Source: Caballeronia sp. M1242
GTDB taxonomy: Bacteria > Pseudomonadota > Gammaproteobacteria > Burkholderiales > Burkholderiaceae
Assembly (NCBI RefSeq): GCF_017220215.1
Contig: NZ_CP071129.1
Span: forward strand, 2,418,001 to 2,482,000
Length of the DNA stretch: 64,000 bases
Direction: 5' to 3'
Position 1 is the stretch's first letter, and the number at the start of each line of letters is the position of its first letter. Shown here one piece after another: positions 50,460 to 61,624 of this stretch. The notes below the pieces were generated by a model that worked only from the letters and a program-made list of their open reading frames with translations, made no database searches and was not told the DNA's origin. The position numbers and the translations under genes are program-made.

Positions 50460-51554
50460 ATGAGCCTCCAATGCGGCATCGTCGGCTTGCCTAACGTCGG
50501 CAAGTCCACGCTTTTCAATGCACTGACCAAGGCGGGGATTGCCGCCGAGAACTATCCGTTCTGCACCATCGAGCCGAACGTCGGCGTCGTCGAAGTGCCG
50601 GACGCGCGCCTTCAGGCGCTCGCCGAGATCGTGAAACCCGAGCGCATCCTGCCGGCTGTCGTCGAGTTCGTCGATATCGCGGGTCTCGTCGCGGGCGCGA
50701 GCAAGGGCGAAGGCCTCGGCAACCAGTTTCTGGCGAACATCCGCGAAACGGATGCGATCACGCACGTCGTGCGCTGCTTCGAAGACGAAAACGTGATTCA
50801 CGTCGCGGGCAAGGTCGATCCGCTCGCGGACATCGAAGTCATCGACACGGAACTCGCGCTCGCCGACCTCGCCACAGTCGAGAAGGCGCTCACGCGTTAT
50901 TCGAAAGCGGCGAAATCGGGCAACGACAAGGAAGCGGCGAAACTCGTCGCGGTGCTCGACAAAGTGCGCGCGCAGCTCGATCAGGCGAAGCCGGTGCGGG
51001 CGCTTTCGCTGACCGACGAGGAGCAGGCGCTCATCAAGCCGTTCTGCCTCATCACGTCCAAGCCGACGATGTACGTCGCGAACGTGAAGGAAGACGGCTT
51101 CGAGAACAATCCGTACCTCGACGCCGTGCGCAAGCACGCGGAAGCCGAGGGCGCGCCGGTGGTCGCGGTGTGCGCGGCGATCGAAGCAGAAATCGCCGAT
51201 CTGGACGATGCCGACAAACAGGATTTCCTCGCCGACATGGGCATGGACGAGCCGGGGCTGAACCGTGTCATCCGCGCGGGCTTCAAACTGCTCGGCTTGC
51301 AGACGTACTTCACGGCCGGCGTGAAGGAAGTCCGCGCGTGGACGATTCACATCGGCGATACGGCGCCCCAGGCGGCCGGCGCCATCCACACAGATTTCGA
51401 GCGCGGCTTCATCCGTGCGCAGACCATCTCGTTCGATGACTACGTCGCGTTCAAGGGCGAGCAAGGCGCGAAGGAAGCCGGGAAAATGCGCGCGGAAGGG
51501 AAGGAATATGTCGTGCAGGACGGGGATGTGATGAATTTCTTGTTCAACGTCTGA
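50460..51554 (+). CDS. ychF: Redox-regulated ATPase YchF (OLA1 family)
   Basis: Universally conserved Obg-related P-loop protein that binds ribosomes and hydrolyses ATP rather than GTP. The 364-residue product has P-loop [14 protein letters not shown] (about residues 8-21), the switch [20 protein letters not shown], and NVKE instead of NKxD (in YVANVKEDG), the specificity change expected for ATP use. It ends with a TGS domain (about residues 280-363). A clear terminator follows. Confidence 0.97.
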   Translation: MSLQCGIVGLPNVGKSTLFNALTKAGIAAENYPFCTIEPNVGVVEVPDARLQALAEIVKPERILPAVVEFVDIAGLVAGASKGEGLGNQFLANIRETDAITHVVRCFEDENVIHVAGKVDPLADIEVIDTELALADLATVEKALTRYSKAAKSGNDKEAAKLVAVLDKVRAQLDQAKPVRALSLTDEEQALIKPFCLITSKPTMYVANVKEDGFENNPYLDAVRKHAEAEGAPVVAVCAAIEAEIADLDDADKQDFLADMGMDEPGLNRVIRAGFKLLGLQTYFTAGVKEVRAWTIHIGDTAPQAAGAIHTDFERGFIRAQTISFDDYVAFKGEQGAKEAGKMRAEGKEYVVQDGDVMNFLFNV

Positions 51555-51586
51555 GCGTCAAAAGTCGTCACAACGGCTTGATTCGA

Positions 51587-51624
51587 AAAGCGGAGTGCCT
51601 GAAAAATGGCGCTCCGCTTTTTTC
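51587..51624 (+). terminator. Rho-independent terminator of ychF
   Basis: AAAAGCGGAG pairs with CTCCGCTTTT around a TGCCTGAAAAATGGCG loop (itself able to add GCC/GGC pairs), ending in a run of six T, about 35 bp after the stop. Confidence 0.9.
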
Positions 51625-51678
51625 ATGGGCGGACGGCGGCGAAGACCGCCGAAGACCACAACGAGAGATCACAAGAAG

Positions 51679-51966
51679 ATGAAGAGACATTCACGAATCG
51701 GCGCGTTCGTAGCGGGTTGCGTGATCGCACTGACGTGCGCGCCCGCCCATGCTTATTACAGCCCGCAGCAACCGAACGAATCCGACCTCGATTCCCACCG
51801 CCACTACCGCAACCACGACGGCAACGTCATCCACTCCCCCGCCCGCTCGCGTTCGGGCGCCGTTCCCGAAGGCGCAAGCGCGCAATGCCGCGACGGAACC
51901 TACAGCTTCAGCCAGCATCACAGCGGGACGTGTTCGCGGCATGGGGGCGTCGCGCGCTGGGAATAG
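51679..51966 (+). CDS. Small secreted protein, DUF3761-like
   Basis: The 95-residue product has a signal peptide (MKRHSRIGAFVAGCVIALTC, cleavage near AHA), then a His-rich segment (DSHRHYRNHDGNV) and a C-terminal cysteine motif CRDGTYSFSQHHSGTCSRHG, a pattern I associate with DUF3761. The two Cys could form a disulfide; the cluster of His may bind metal, but this is a guess. The Met at 51679 is chosen over an upstream one because it starts the signal peptide. No function is known to me; the terminator before and the gap after suggest it is transcribed alone. Confidence 0.78.
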   Translation: MKRHSRIGAFVAGCVIALTCAPAHAYYSPQQPNESDLDSHRHYRNHDGNVIHSPARSRSGAVPEGASAQCRDGTYSFSQHHSGTCSRHGGVARWE

Positions 51967-52095
51967 CGGCGCACGCCCGAAGTACAATGACACGCAACCC
52001 GGCGCGTGCGTCATTCCGCGCTGGCTTCCATCGAATACCGAATCGCGGGCCCGTTCAGGCGCCGCGTTCATCCCCTCACTCACATCACGCACACC

Positions 52096-53763
<1,668 letters not shown>

Positions 53764-53822
53764 TCATGCGATGAGCGGCAAAGCGCGCCTAATGCGGGCG
53801 CGCGCACCGACATCGGCTCCGA

Positions 53823-53862
53823 AAATGGCGACCGTCTAGCGACCGTCGCCATTTCTGTTTTT
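53823..53862 (+). terminator. Rho-independent terminator after ettA
   Basis: AAATGGCGAC pairs perfectly with GTCGCCATTT (10 bp) around a 12-base loop, followed by CTGTTTTT, about 60 bp after the ettA stop. Confidence 0.85.
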
Positions 53863-53884
53863 GGCGGCACGATAACGCCCAAAA

Positions 53885-55024
53885 ATGGAGACGCATCAGA
53901 TGGCGGGACGGCGCGCGCAGCGGGGAGCGCGGTGGGCAATGGGAATCGTCGCGGCGCTCGTCGTCGTGGCGGTCGGCGGCTGGTTCTTCGTCGCGCATCA
54001 GATGAAGGAGCGCATCCGCGAGACGCTCGGGCCGAACGGTTCCGTCGATGAAATCGATGTCGGCTTCGGACACATCACGCTCTCGCGTGTGCGGCTGCGC
54101 GGCCCGCATGACTGGCCGACAAGCGACGCGTTACGCGCCGAGCGCATCGTGCTCGACGTGGACATGCGCGCGGCACTGTCGAACCGCGTTCACTTGCGCG
54201 ATGTCAGCGTCGACAACTATTACCTTTCGATCGCCCGTTCCGCCGATGGCCGCGTGCGCGTGCTGCCGGGCCTCAAGGAAACGGCGCGCGAAGCCGACGC
54301 GAAGCCCGGCGACAAAGCCGCCCAACACGCGGAGGAGGAGAAGCTGATCGACCGTGTGTCGTTCGAGCGCGGCGCGATGGAGTTCTTCGATGCCTCCGTG
54401 CGGCAGCCGCCGTATCGCGTGCTGATCAGCGACGCGCGCGCGACCATCGACCATTTGCATCTGCCCGCGCTGACCGACCGCACCGCGCTGTCGATGAACG
54501 GCTCGATCAAAGGTCCGTCGCACACGGGCGCCGTTTCGTGGGGCGGCTGGATGGTCATCGCGAACAAGGATTCACAAACGCACGCGATGCTGCGCAGCGT
54601 CGATATTTCGATGCTCGATCCGTACCTGCTGAAGAAAGCCGGCGCGAAGGCAGCGGTGACGGGGGGGACCATCGACATGACCATCGACGCGAACGTCCGC
54701 GATTACCGCATCCACGCGCCGGGAACGCTCACGCTGAACCACTTGCAGATCAGCGACGGCGACAGTCCGCTCGACACTTTTCTCTCCATTCCGACGAAAG
54801 CAGCGATCGCCGCGCTGAAGGACCGCAAAGAGGAAATTAAGCTCGACTTCGTGCTCGAAGGCGACTTGCGCGATCCGAAGTTCTCGCTCTCGGAGAGTCT
54901 GTCGAAGAAGCTCGCGGCCGGCTTCGCGAAGGCGCTCGGCGTGAGCGCCGAAGGCGTGGCGAAGGGCGCGGGCGAAACGGTGAAGGGAATCGGCAACGCG
55001 CTGAAGAACCTACTGGGGCAGTAG
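53885..55024 (+). CDS. DUF748/AsmA-like membrane-anchored protein
   Basis: Function not known. The 379-residue product has one N-terminal membrane segment (about residues 18-37, MGIVAALVVVAVGGWFFVAH) and a large periplasmic part rich in beta repeats with features of DUF748/AsmA relatives: RAERIVLDVDMRAAL, RVHLRDVSVDNYYLSI and LNHLQISDGDSPLDTFL. The C-terminus is Ala/Gly/Lys-rich. AsmA-like proteins are implicated in moving lipid between the two membranes; this small member is only distantly like them. An ATG five codons in (MAGRR) is an alternative start. Confidence 0.75.
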   Translation: METHQMAGRRAQRGARWAMGIVAALVVVAVGGWFFVAHQMKERIRETLGPNGSVDEIDVGFGHITLSRVRLRGPHDWPTSDALRAERIVLDVDMRAALSNRVHLRDVSVDNYYLSIARSADGRVRVLPGLKETAREADAKPGDKAAQHAEEEKLIDRVSFERGAMEFFDASVRQPPYRVLISDARATIDHLHLPALTDRTALSMNGSIKGPSHTGAVSWGGWMVIANKDSQTHAMLRSVDISMLDPYLLKKAGAKAAVTGGTIDMTIDANVRDYRIHAPGTLTLNHLQISDGDSPLDTFLSIPTKAAIAALKDRKEEIKLDFVLEGDLRDPKFSLSESLSKKLAAGFAKALGVSAEGVAKGAGETVKGIGNALKNLLGQ

Positions 55025-55060
55025 CGCGCCGCCGTTTGCTTCGCTCGGAGCGGGATTGGC

Positions 55061-55684
55061 TCAGACGGGAACGCCCAGCGCGCGCAGCTTCGCTTCCGTT
55101 TCCTGCGCGCCGGTGTGATGCACGCCGTGCCAGCCGAGATCCGTCGCGGCTTGCGCGTTGGCGGCGTTGTCGTCGATGAAAACGAGTTCGTGCGGCTGGA
55201 TGCCCGGCAGATGCTTTTCGATTTCCGCGCGCATCAGCGCGAAAATCTGCGGATCGGGCTTCACCAGCCCGACGCGCCCCGACACCACGATTTCCCTGAA
55301 ACGCCGCAGCACGTCGAAGCGTTCCCACGCGTACGGAAACGTCTCTGCCGACCAGTTCGTCAGCCCGAAAAGCGGCACGCCGGCCGCATCGAGCCGGTCG
55401 ACGAGCGTAACGCCTTCTTCCAGCACGCCTGCCACCATTTCGTGCCAGCGCGCATAGAACGCGCGGATCAGCGGCTCGTGTTCCGGGTACTGCGCGACGA
55501 GCTCGGCCGTCCCCTCTTCCACGCTTTGCCCGCCGTCCTGCTGCATGACCCAGTCCATCTTGCAGACGTTGTCCAGGAACCAGCGGCGCTCGGCTTCGTC
55601 GGGGATCAGCTGCTTGTACAGATAGTCCCGGTTCCAGTCGATCAGCACGCCGCCGAAATCGAACACGACTGCTTTGATGGTCAT
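55061..55684 (-). CDS. HAD-superfamily hydrolase (YihX/epoxide hydrolase-type)
   Basis: Cytoplasmic phosphatase-like protein of 207 residues. Motif I reads VFDFGGVLIDW (nucleophile Asp9), motif II is FGLTNWSAE, motif III is GLVKPDPQIF and motif IV is FIDDNAANAQAA. The DFGGVL form of motif I is typical of YihX-like alpha-D-glucose-1-phosphatases and related enzymes; substrate is not determinable. Starts 23 bp after the aminopeptidase stop, probably in one transcript. Confidence 0.9.
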   Translation of the reverse strand: MTIKAVVFDFGGVLIDWNRDYLYKQLIPDEAERRWFLDNVCKMDWVMQQDGGQSVEEGTAELVAQYPEHEPLIRAFYARWHEMVAGVLEEGVTLVDRLDAAGVPLFGLTNWSAETFPYAWERFDVLRRFREIVVSGRVGLVKPDPQIFALMRAEIEKHLPGIQPHELVFIDDNAANAQAATDLGWHGVHHTGAQETEAKLRALGVPV

Positions 55685-55707
55685 TGCACGCTGCTCCTGT
55701 TCTGGTC

Positions 55708-57537
55708 TCAAACCGCCTGCGTCCGCTTCTCCAGCCACGCCTTCGCCGCGCCCTCCACATGCGGCGACACGCGCCGCCGCACCGTCTCGTGATACGCGTT
55801 GAGCCACGCGCGTTCGTCCTCGCGCATGAGCGACATGTCGATGCAGCGCGTGTCGATCGGGCACAGCGTCAGCGTTTCGAACGAGAGGAAATCGCCGAAT
55901 TCGGTCTTGCCCGCGCTCTGGTTCAGCACGAGGTTTTCGATGCGGATGCCCCACTTGCCCGGGCGATAGATGCCCGGCTCGATCGACGTGATCATGCCCT
56001 CTTCCATGGCCGTCCACGGCTCGGCGGGCGCGTAGTGCGAGATCACTTGCGGTCCTTCATGCACGTTCAGGAAGTAGCCGACGCCGTGGCCCGTGCCGTG
56101 ACCATAGTCCGCGCCCGCTTCCCAGATCGGCGCGCGGGCGATGGCATCCAGCATCGGCGAGCGAATGCCGCGCGGAAAGCGCGCGCGCGAAAGCGCAATC
56201 GTGCCTTTGAGCACCGTCGTGAAATCCCGTTTGTGCTCAGGCGTGATCTCGCCCACGGGCACGACGCGCGTGATGTCCGTCGTGCCGCTTACATATTGAC
56301 CGCCGGAATCGATCAGCAGCAGTCCGTTGCCTTCGATCACGGAATGCGACGCCTCCGTCGCGCGGTAATGCGGCATCGCGCCGTTCGCATTGAAACCCGC
56401 GATCGTGCCGAAGCTCAGCGTCACGAAGCCCGGCCTCCGTGCGCGCGCCGCCGTGAGCTTCTCGTCGATGGTCAGTTCCGTGATGCGCTCGCGCCCCAGC
56501 GCGTCTTCGAACCACGCGAAGAATTCTGCAAGCGCCGCGCCGTCCTGCTCCATCGTCGCGCGAATATGCTCGGCCTCCGCCGCGGTCTTGCGCGATTTCG
56601 CGAACGTCGACGGATTCACCGCTTCGACGATCTTCACCGCCGACGGCACCTTCTCCAGCAGGCCGTGCGTGATGCGGCGCGGATCGATGAGCAGCGTCGA
56701 GCCGGCCGGCAACGAGGCGAGCGCCTGCATGGCGTCCGCGTACGGAGCGACGCGCACGTGGTCTCGGGCGAGCGCCGCCTTCAGCGCGTCGGGCACCTTG
56801 CCTTCGGCGACGAAAAGCGTGGCGTCGTCCAGGCCGACCAGCGCATGCGCGACGAACACCGGGTTGTAGCTGACATCCGCACCGCGCAGATTGAAGAGCC
56901 ACGCGAGATCGTCGAGCGTCGAAATGATATGCCACTGCGCGCCCTTGCCGCGCATGGCTTCGCGGATATGCGCCAGTTTTTCGGCGCGGCCGACGCTCGC
57001 GTGCGGCGCGGCGTGTTCGTACACCGGCGCATCCGGCAGGCCGGGACGCTCGGGCCAGACGGATTCGAGCACGTCCACGTCTGTCCGAAGCGTGATGCCG
57101 CGCGCCGTCAGCGCATCGGCCAGCGTGCGCGCCGCCGCCACGCCGAGCACCGCGCCATCCACCGCGACGACGCCGCCCGCCGGCACGTTCTCCGCGAGCC
57201 ATTCGACATGCGGCGCGGTCTGCTGCCCGCCCATCATCTTCATGAGCAAGATGCCGGTGCCGGCCAGTTGGGCTTCGGCCTGCGTCCAATAGCGGCTATC
57301 GACCCAAACGCCCGCGAAGTCTTTCGTCACGACGAGCGTGCCGACCGAGCCGGTAAAGCCCGACAGCCATTGGCGGCCCTGCCAGCGCTCGGGCAGATAT
57401 TCGGAAAGGTGAGGATCGGCGGACGGAATGAGAACGGCGTCGATGCGCTCCGCTGCCATTCGGCTGCGAAGCGTTCCGACGCGCGCGGCGAATGTCGAAG
57501 GATCGGGAACAGCGGAATGTGCGATGCGGTCGTTCAT
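55708..57537 (-). CDS. Xaa-Pro aminopeptidase, long M24B form
   Basis: Metallopeptidase that removes N-terminal residues preceding proline. The 609-residue protein has two creatinase-like N-terminal domains and a pita-bread catalytic domain with the five ligands: Asp pair in LIDSGGQYVSGTTDITR, His in GHGTGHGVGYFLNVHEGP and Glu in MITSIEPGIY, plus a C-terminal extension characteristic of eukaryote-like APP1. It is followed by the HAD gene. Confidence 0.94.
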   Translation of the reverse strand: MNDRIAHSAVPDPSTFAARVGTLRSRMAAERIDAVLIPSADPHLSEYLPERWQGRQWLSGFTGSVGTLVVTKDFAGVWVDSRYWTQAEAQLAGTGILLMKMMGGQQTAPHVEWLAENVPAGGVVAVDGAVLGVAAARTLADALTARGITLRTDVDVLESVWPERPGLPDAPVYEHAAPHASVGRAEKLAHIREAMRGKGAQWHIISTLDDLAWLFNLRGADVSYNPVFVAHALVGLDDATLFVAEGKVPDALKAALARDHVRVAPYADAMQALASLPAGSTLLIDPRRITHGLLEKVPSAVKIVEAVNPSTFAKSRKTAAEAEHIRATMEQDGAALAEFFAWFEDALGRERITELTIDEKLTAARARRPGFVTLSFGTIAGFNANGAMPHYRATEASHSVIEGNGLLLIDSGGQYVSGTTDITRVVPVGEITPEHKRDFTTVLKGTIALSRARFPRGIRSPMLDAIARAPIWEAGADYGHGTGHGVGYFLNVHEGPQVISHYAPAEPWTAMEEGMITSIEPGIYRPGKWGIRIENLVLNQSAGKTEFGDFLSFETLTLCPIDTRCIDMSLMREDERAWLNAYHETVRRRVSPHVEGAAKAWLEKRTQAV

Positions 57538-57577
57538 GAATCACCTGCCGAAAGTGGCGAATTAAGATGCGAAAACT

Positions 57578-57850
57578 TTAGCGGCGCGCGGCCAGCCCGA
57601 CGGTCGCCGTCACGGCGATGAGCGCGAAGAGCGTGCACGCGAACCATTCGAGCGTCTCGCCATCGTGATAAACATCGATGACATTGCCGAACATGCGCGC
57701 AACCACGGTGGCGATGATGCCCGCGACAATCGCGGCCCACACGCGCCCCGCAGCGCCGCGACCGACGCGCCCCGCCCGTCGCAGCGGATGCAGCCACCAG
57801 CCTGCCACGCCGATGACCGCGCCCAGAAAAATCAAGCCGATCCAGTTCAT
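57578..57850 (-). CDS. Small membrane protein, GlsB/YeaQ/YmgE-like
   Basis: The 90-residue product has three hydrophobic segments (about residues 3-18, 38-56, 69-86) and Gly-rich packing in the first (GLIFLGAVIGVAGWWLHP), like the transglycosylase-associated/GlsB family of stress membrane proteins. The Met of MNWIGLIF follows GGAG; a longer in-frame start would add 31 unlikely residues. Function is uncertain; the family is often linked to envelope or acid stress. Confidence 0.75.
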   Translation of the reverse strand: MNWIGLIFLGAVIGVAGWWLHPLRRAGRVGRGAAGRVWAAIVAGIIATVVARMFGNVIDVYHDGETLEWFACTLFALIAVTATVGLAARR

Positions 57851-58161
57851 CGGGATGCTGCTCCACAGGCTCGGAAGAAGGAGAACGGCGCGCTGCGCCG
57901 GACGTAAGCGAACGAGTTTAGGGGGCCGGGTTGGCGAAGGCAAGCGCCCTCAAAAGGCGGCATTTGCATTCGATTCTGCGATTTGTTTCTGCGAATATGC
58001 CTAAAAATGAAACGACGCGCGAGTGCTAAACTCCGAAATACATTCAGGAGGGCCGATCAACTCAACAACTTTGCATTGATCAATACGCCCCGCATTTCTT
58101 TCATCCAATCCGGCCGTGCTAATTGCAAGGCCGATCTGGGTTCTTAACGCTATAAAACATC

Positions 58162-58974
58162 ATGAGTGAAAACGAGCGGATCTCCCTTGGTGGTCTCGAA
58201 ATAATCATGACCTACCGCGGCGCGACGCAGGAGCGGCGTGAAAACCTGCGTGGCGTGCTGCGCCATCTTGACCTCGCCTACTGCGATTACGTGCTCTATC
58301 TGCTAGAAGCGGACGCCACGCCGACCTTCCACTGGTCGGGTTTCGGGGATGAGAAAATCCGCCATATCTTTATTCACGACGACGGGCCCTTTCCGAAAGC
58401 GAAACTGTGTAATCTCGGCGCGCGCTTATGCACCGGCAATATCATCTGCTTCCACGACGCGGATATGATCGCCAATCCGGAATACATGCCGCTCAGCATT
58501 GCTTCTTTGACAGACGGAACAGCGAGCGATGCGTTATGCCCGTTTCTTCGCGTCATTAATATCACCGGCGATTTTCGGAGTGACTTCATCCGCTCGGGGA
58601 ATTACGCGGCACTGGAAGAATATCTGGAATCCGACTTACCCGACGGAATGGAAGTGCTCTACGAAAATACGCCGGGCGCCATCGTGCTGATGAAGCGATC
58701 CGAATACATGCGCGTGGGCGGTTACGATCCGCGCTTCACCGGCTGGGGCGGCGAAGACGACGACCTGCTCACGCGTGCCACGCGCCTCGGCGTGCGCTGG
58801 CATTCCATTCCCGAATCGCGGGCCGCGTTGTTCCATCTGCATCACGACGCCACGTCGCGCCACGACGCGATCGCCGCCGCGCAGCGAAACCGCGAAGCCG
58901 CCGCGCAAACGCACGCCATGCCGCTTCCCGAACTTGAAGCGCGCGCCGCCGAACTCGCCAAATACTTCGATTAA
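58162..58974 (+). CDS. Orphan glycosyltransferase, GT-A fold
   Basis: The 270-residue product has a GT2-like start (LEIIMTYRG), a DxD in FHDADMIANPEYM (about residues 97-109), and the acceptor-site motif YDPRFTGWGGEDDDLLTRA (about 193-211) typical of the galactosyltransferase C-terminal domain seen in capsule/LPS and galactofuranosyl enzymes. There is no membrane segment. No other glycan gene is nearby. There is no Shine-Dalgarno before the ATG and the 5' flank is the most AT-rich intergenic stretch outside rrn. The acceptor and sugar are unknown; lateral gain is possible. Confidence 0.82.
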   Translation: MSENERISLGGLEIIMTYRGATQERRENLRGVLRHLDLAYCDYVLYLLEADATPTFHWSGFGDEKIRHIFIHDDGPFPKAKLCNLGARLCTGNIICFHDADMIANPEYMPLSIASLTDGTASDALCPFLRVINITGDFRSDFIRSGNYAALEEYLESDLPDGMEVLYENTPGAIVLMKRSEYMRVGGYDPRFTGWGGEDDDLLTRATRLGVRWHSIPESRAALFHLHHDATSRHDAIAAAQRNREAAAQTHAMPLPELEARAAELAKYFD

Positions 58975-59090
58975 GCGTCCACTGCGGTCGATTGTCGCGC
59001 GGGAAACGCCGACATTCTCCACGAGCCCCGCGCTGCCGTCCGCGGTCCGTCCCCGAATGCCGCCTATAAATGAACGAATTCGTAAAACGC

Positions 59091-59096
59091 TATAAT
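59091..59096 (+). promoter_or_regulatory. Candidate hemA promoter -10
   Basis: A perfect TATAAT 48 bp before the hemA ATG, in an AT-rich stretch. No convincing -35 is seen 16-18 bp upstream (ATAAATG region), so the element may depend on an extended or activator-assisted promoter. Confidence 0.5.
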
Positions 59097-59143
59097 ATTG
59101 GGCTATCTGAAAGGCCAACGGCTTAGGGCCAACGCATAACTAC

Positions 59144-60442
59144 ATGCAGCTCCTCACGATCGGAATCAATCACCACACTGCGCCTGTCGCCTTGCGCGAA
59201 CGCGTGGCGTTTCCGCTCGAACAGCTCAAGCCCGCCCTTTCCGCGTTGAAGGACGTCTGGCTCGGCCCGCTCGCGAAGGCATCGCCCGAAGCGGCCATTC
59301 TGTCCACCTGCAACCGCACCGAACTCTACTGCGCGACGGACGACACCGCCGCGCGCGACGCCGCCATCCAGTGGCTGTCGAAGTACCACAATCTGCCGGT
59401 CTCGGAACTCGCGCCGCACGTCTACGCGCTGCCGCAGTCCGAAGCCGTGCGCCACGCCTTTCGCGTCGCGTCGGGGCTCGATTCGATGGTGCTCGGCGAA
59501 ACGCAGATCGTCGGCCAGATGAAGGACGCCGTGCGTACCGCGTCGGAAGCGGGCGCGCTCGGCACGTATCTGAATCAGCTTTTCCAGCGGACGTTCGCGG
59601 TCGCGAAGGAAGTGCGCTCGACGACCGAAATCGGCGCGCAGTCCGTGTCGATGGCCGCCGCCGCCGTGCGTCTCGCCGAGCGCATCTTCGAAGACATTTC
59701 GAGCCAGCGCGTGCTGTTCATCGGCGCGGGCGAGATGATCGAACTGTGCGCGACGCACTTCGCCGCGCAAAACCCGCGCGAACTCGTCGTCGCAAACCGC
59801 ACCGCCGAACGCGGCGAAAAGCTCGCGGAGCGTTTCAACGGCCGCGCCATTCCGCTCTCGGAACTGCCCACGCGCATGCACGAGTTCGACATTATCGTGT
59901 CGTGCACGGCGTCGACGCTGCCGATCATCGGTCTCGGCGCGGTCGAGCGCGCGGTGCGCGCGCGGCGGCATCGGCCGATCTTCATGGTCGATCTGGCCGT
60001 GCCGCGCGATATCGAGCCGGAAGTCGGCAATCTGCAAGACGTGTTCCTCTATACGGTCGATGACCTCGGCGCCATCGTCCGCGAAGGCAATGCGTCGCGG
60101 CAAGCGGCGGTCGCGCAGGCCGAAGCGATCATCGAAACGCGTGTCGCCAATTTCATGCAGTGGCTGGATGCGCGCAGCATCGTGCCGGTCATCCGCCACA
60201 TGCACACGCAGGCCGACGCGCTGCGCCGCGCCGAAGTCGAACGCGCCCGCAAGATGCTCGCGCGTGGCGACGATCCGGCCGCCGTGCTCGAAGCGCTGTC
60301 GCAAGCCCTCACGAACAAGCTCATTCACGGCCCCACGCATGCGCTCAACCGCGCGAGCCGCGAAGAGCGCGACCAGCTCATCGACCTGATGAGCGGCTTC
60401 TACCGCCACGGCGGCGCCGGCAACGATTCGTCGGACCGTTAG
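59144..60442 (+). CDS. hemA: Glutamyl-tRNA reductase
   Basis: First committed enzyme of C5-pathway tetrapyrrole synthesis; reduces glutamyl-tRNA(Glu) with NADPH to glutamate-1-semialdehyde. The 432-residue product has the catalytic Cys56 in [28 protein letters not shown] (about residues 110-124), the NADPH-binding loop [15 protein letters not shown] and a C-terminal helical dimerisation domain. First of a gene run with prfA and prmC, an order shared with enterobacteria. Confidence 0.97.
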   Translation: MQLLTIGINHHTAPVALRERVAFPLEQLKPALSALKDVWLGPLAKASPEAAILSTCNRTELYCATDDTAARDAAIQWLSKYHNLPVSELAPHVYALPQSEAVRHAFRVASGLDSMVLGETQIVGQMKDAVRTASEAGALGTYLNQLFQRTFAVAKEVRSTTEIGAQSVSMAAAAVRLAERIFEDISSQRVLFIGAGEMIELCATHFAAQNPRELVVANRTAERGEKLAERFNGRAIPLSELPTRMHEFDIIVSCTASTLPIIGLGAVERAVRARRHRPIFMVDLAVPRDIEPEVGNLQDVFLYTVDDLGAIVREGNASRQAAVAQAEAIIETRVANFMQWLDARSIVPVIRHMHTQADALRRAEVERARKMLARGDDPAAVLEALSQALTNKLIHGPTHALNRASREERDQLIDLMSGFYRHGGAGNDSSDR

Positions 60443-60541
60443 CGGCCGTCTCTTTGCTATTCTCAAATGCTCCGCGTCTGATGCGCGGCAGCTTCTCCGA
60501 TTGCAGTTTTTCCTGACGCCCGAGCGCGTCATTCCCGCCCG

Positions 60542-61624
60542 ATGAAAACCAGCATGCAAAGCAAGCTCGACCAGCTTGCAAAACGGCAGGTCGATCTCAA
60601 CGAACTGCTGAGTCGTGAAGACGTGACGTCCGACATGGACCAGTACCGCAAGCTCACGCGCGAGCACGCCGAAATCAGCCCGATCGTCGAGCAATACGCG
60701 CTCTGGCGTCAGGCGCTCACAGACGAAGCCACCGCGCAGGATCTGCTCGCCGACCCTTCGATGCGCGATTTCGCCGAAGAGGAAATCGGCGAGGCGCGCG
60801 AGCGCATGGCGAAAATTGAAAGCGATCTGCAGACGATGCTGCTGCCGAAGGACCCGAACGACGAACGCAATATCTTCATCGAAATCCGCGCGGGCACGGG
60901 CGGCGACGAATCGGCGCTTTTCGCCGGCGATCTGCTGCGCATGTATCTGCGCTACGCCGAGCGCAATCGCTGGACGGCCGAGACGATGTCCGAAAGCGTC
61001 TCCGATCTCGGCGGCTATAAGGAAGTGATCGTTCGGATCGCGGGACAAGGCGCGTATTCGCGGCTCAAGTTCGAATCGGGCGGGCATCGCGTGCAGCGCG
61101 TCCCGGCGACCGAAACGCAGGGGCGCATCCACACGTCCGCCTGCACGGTCGCGGTCATGCCCGAAGCCGATGAAATCAGTGAAGTCGTCATCAATCCGGC
61201 GGATTTGCGTATCGACACCTTCCGCGCGTCGGGCGCGGGCGGGCAGCACATCAACAAGACGGATTCGGCCGTGCGCGTCACGCACTTGCCGACGGGCATC
61301 GTCGTCGAATGTCAGGACGACCGCTCGCAGCACAAGAACAAGGATCGCGCGCTGAAGGTGCTGGCCGCGCGCATCAAGGACAAGCAGTATCACGAGCAGC
61401 ACGCGAAGGAAGCCGCGACGCGCAAGAGCCTGATCGGTTCGGGCGACCGCTCAGAACGCATTCGGACGTACAACTTCCCGCAAGGGCGCATGACGGATCA
61501 CCGCATCAACCTGACGCTCTACAAGCTCGAATACATCATGGACGGCGATCTGGACGAACTGATCGGCGCGCTCGTGTCCGAGCATCAGGCGGAACTGCTC
61601 GCGGCGCTCGGGGAAGCGGAGTGA
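60542..61624 (+). CDS. prfA: Peptide chain release factor 1
   Basis: Terminates translation at UAA and UAG. The 360-residue product has the stop-codon-reading tripeptide PAT (residues 188-190 in HRVQRVPAT) and the catalytic GGQ (233-235) in [14 protein letters not shown] Met five codons in is an alternative start. The stop overlaps the prmC start (GTGA), so the factor and its methyltransferase are translationally coupled. Confidence 0.97.
   Translation: MKTSMQSKLDQLAKRQVDLNELLSREDVTSDMDQYRKLTREHAEISPIVEQYALWRQALTDEATAQDLLADPSMRDFAEEEIGEARERMAKIESDLQTMLLPKDPNDERNIFIEIRAGTGGDESALFAGDLLRMYLRYAERNRWTAETMSESVSDLGGYKEVIVRIAGQGAYSRLKFESGGHRVQRVPATETQGRIHTSACTVAVMPEADEISEVVINPADLRIDTFRASGAGGQHINKTDSAVRVTHLPTGIVVECQDDRSQHKNKDRALKVLAARIKDKQYHEQHAKEAATRKSLIGSGDRSERIRTYNFPQGRMTDHRINLTLYKLEYIMDGDLDELIGALVSEHQAELLAALGEAE

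Noticed and set aside
58146..59095. Repeated AACGCTATAA as an att site flanking an island
   Set aside because: Only 10 bp, no integrase or tRNA, and both copies can be read as promoter-like elements; kept only as a weak clue for the glycosyltransferase.
59123..61402. 759-codon open frame antisense to hemA and prfA
   Set aside because: Same artefact; low-complexity His/Arg/Asp composition and no start signal.
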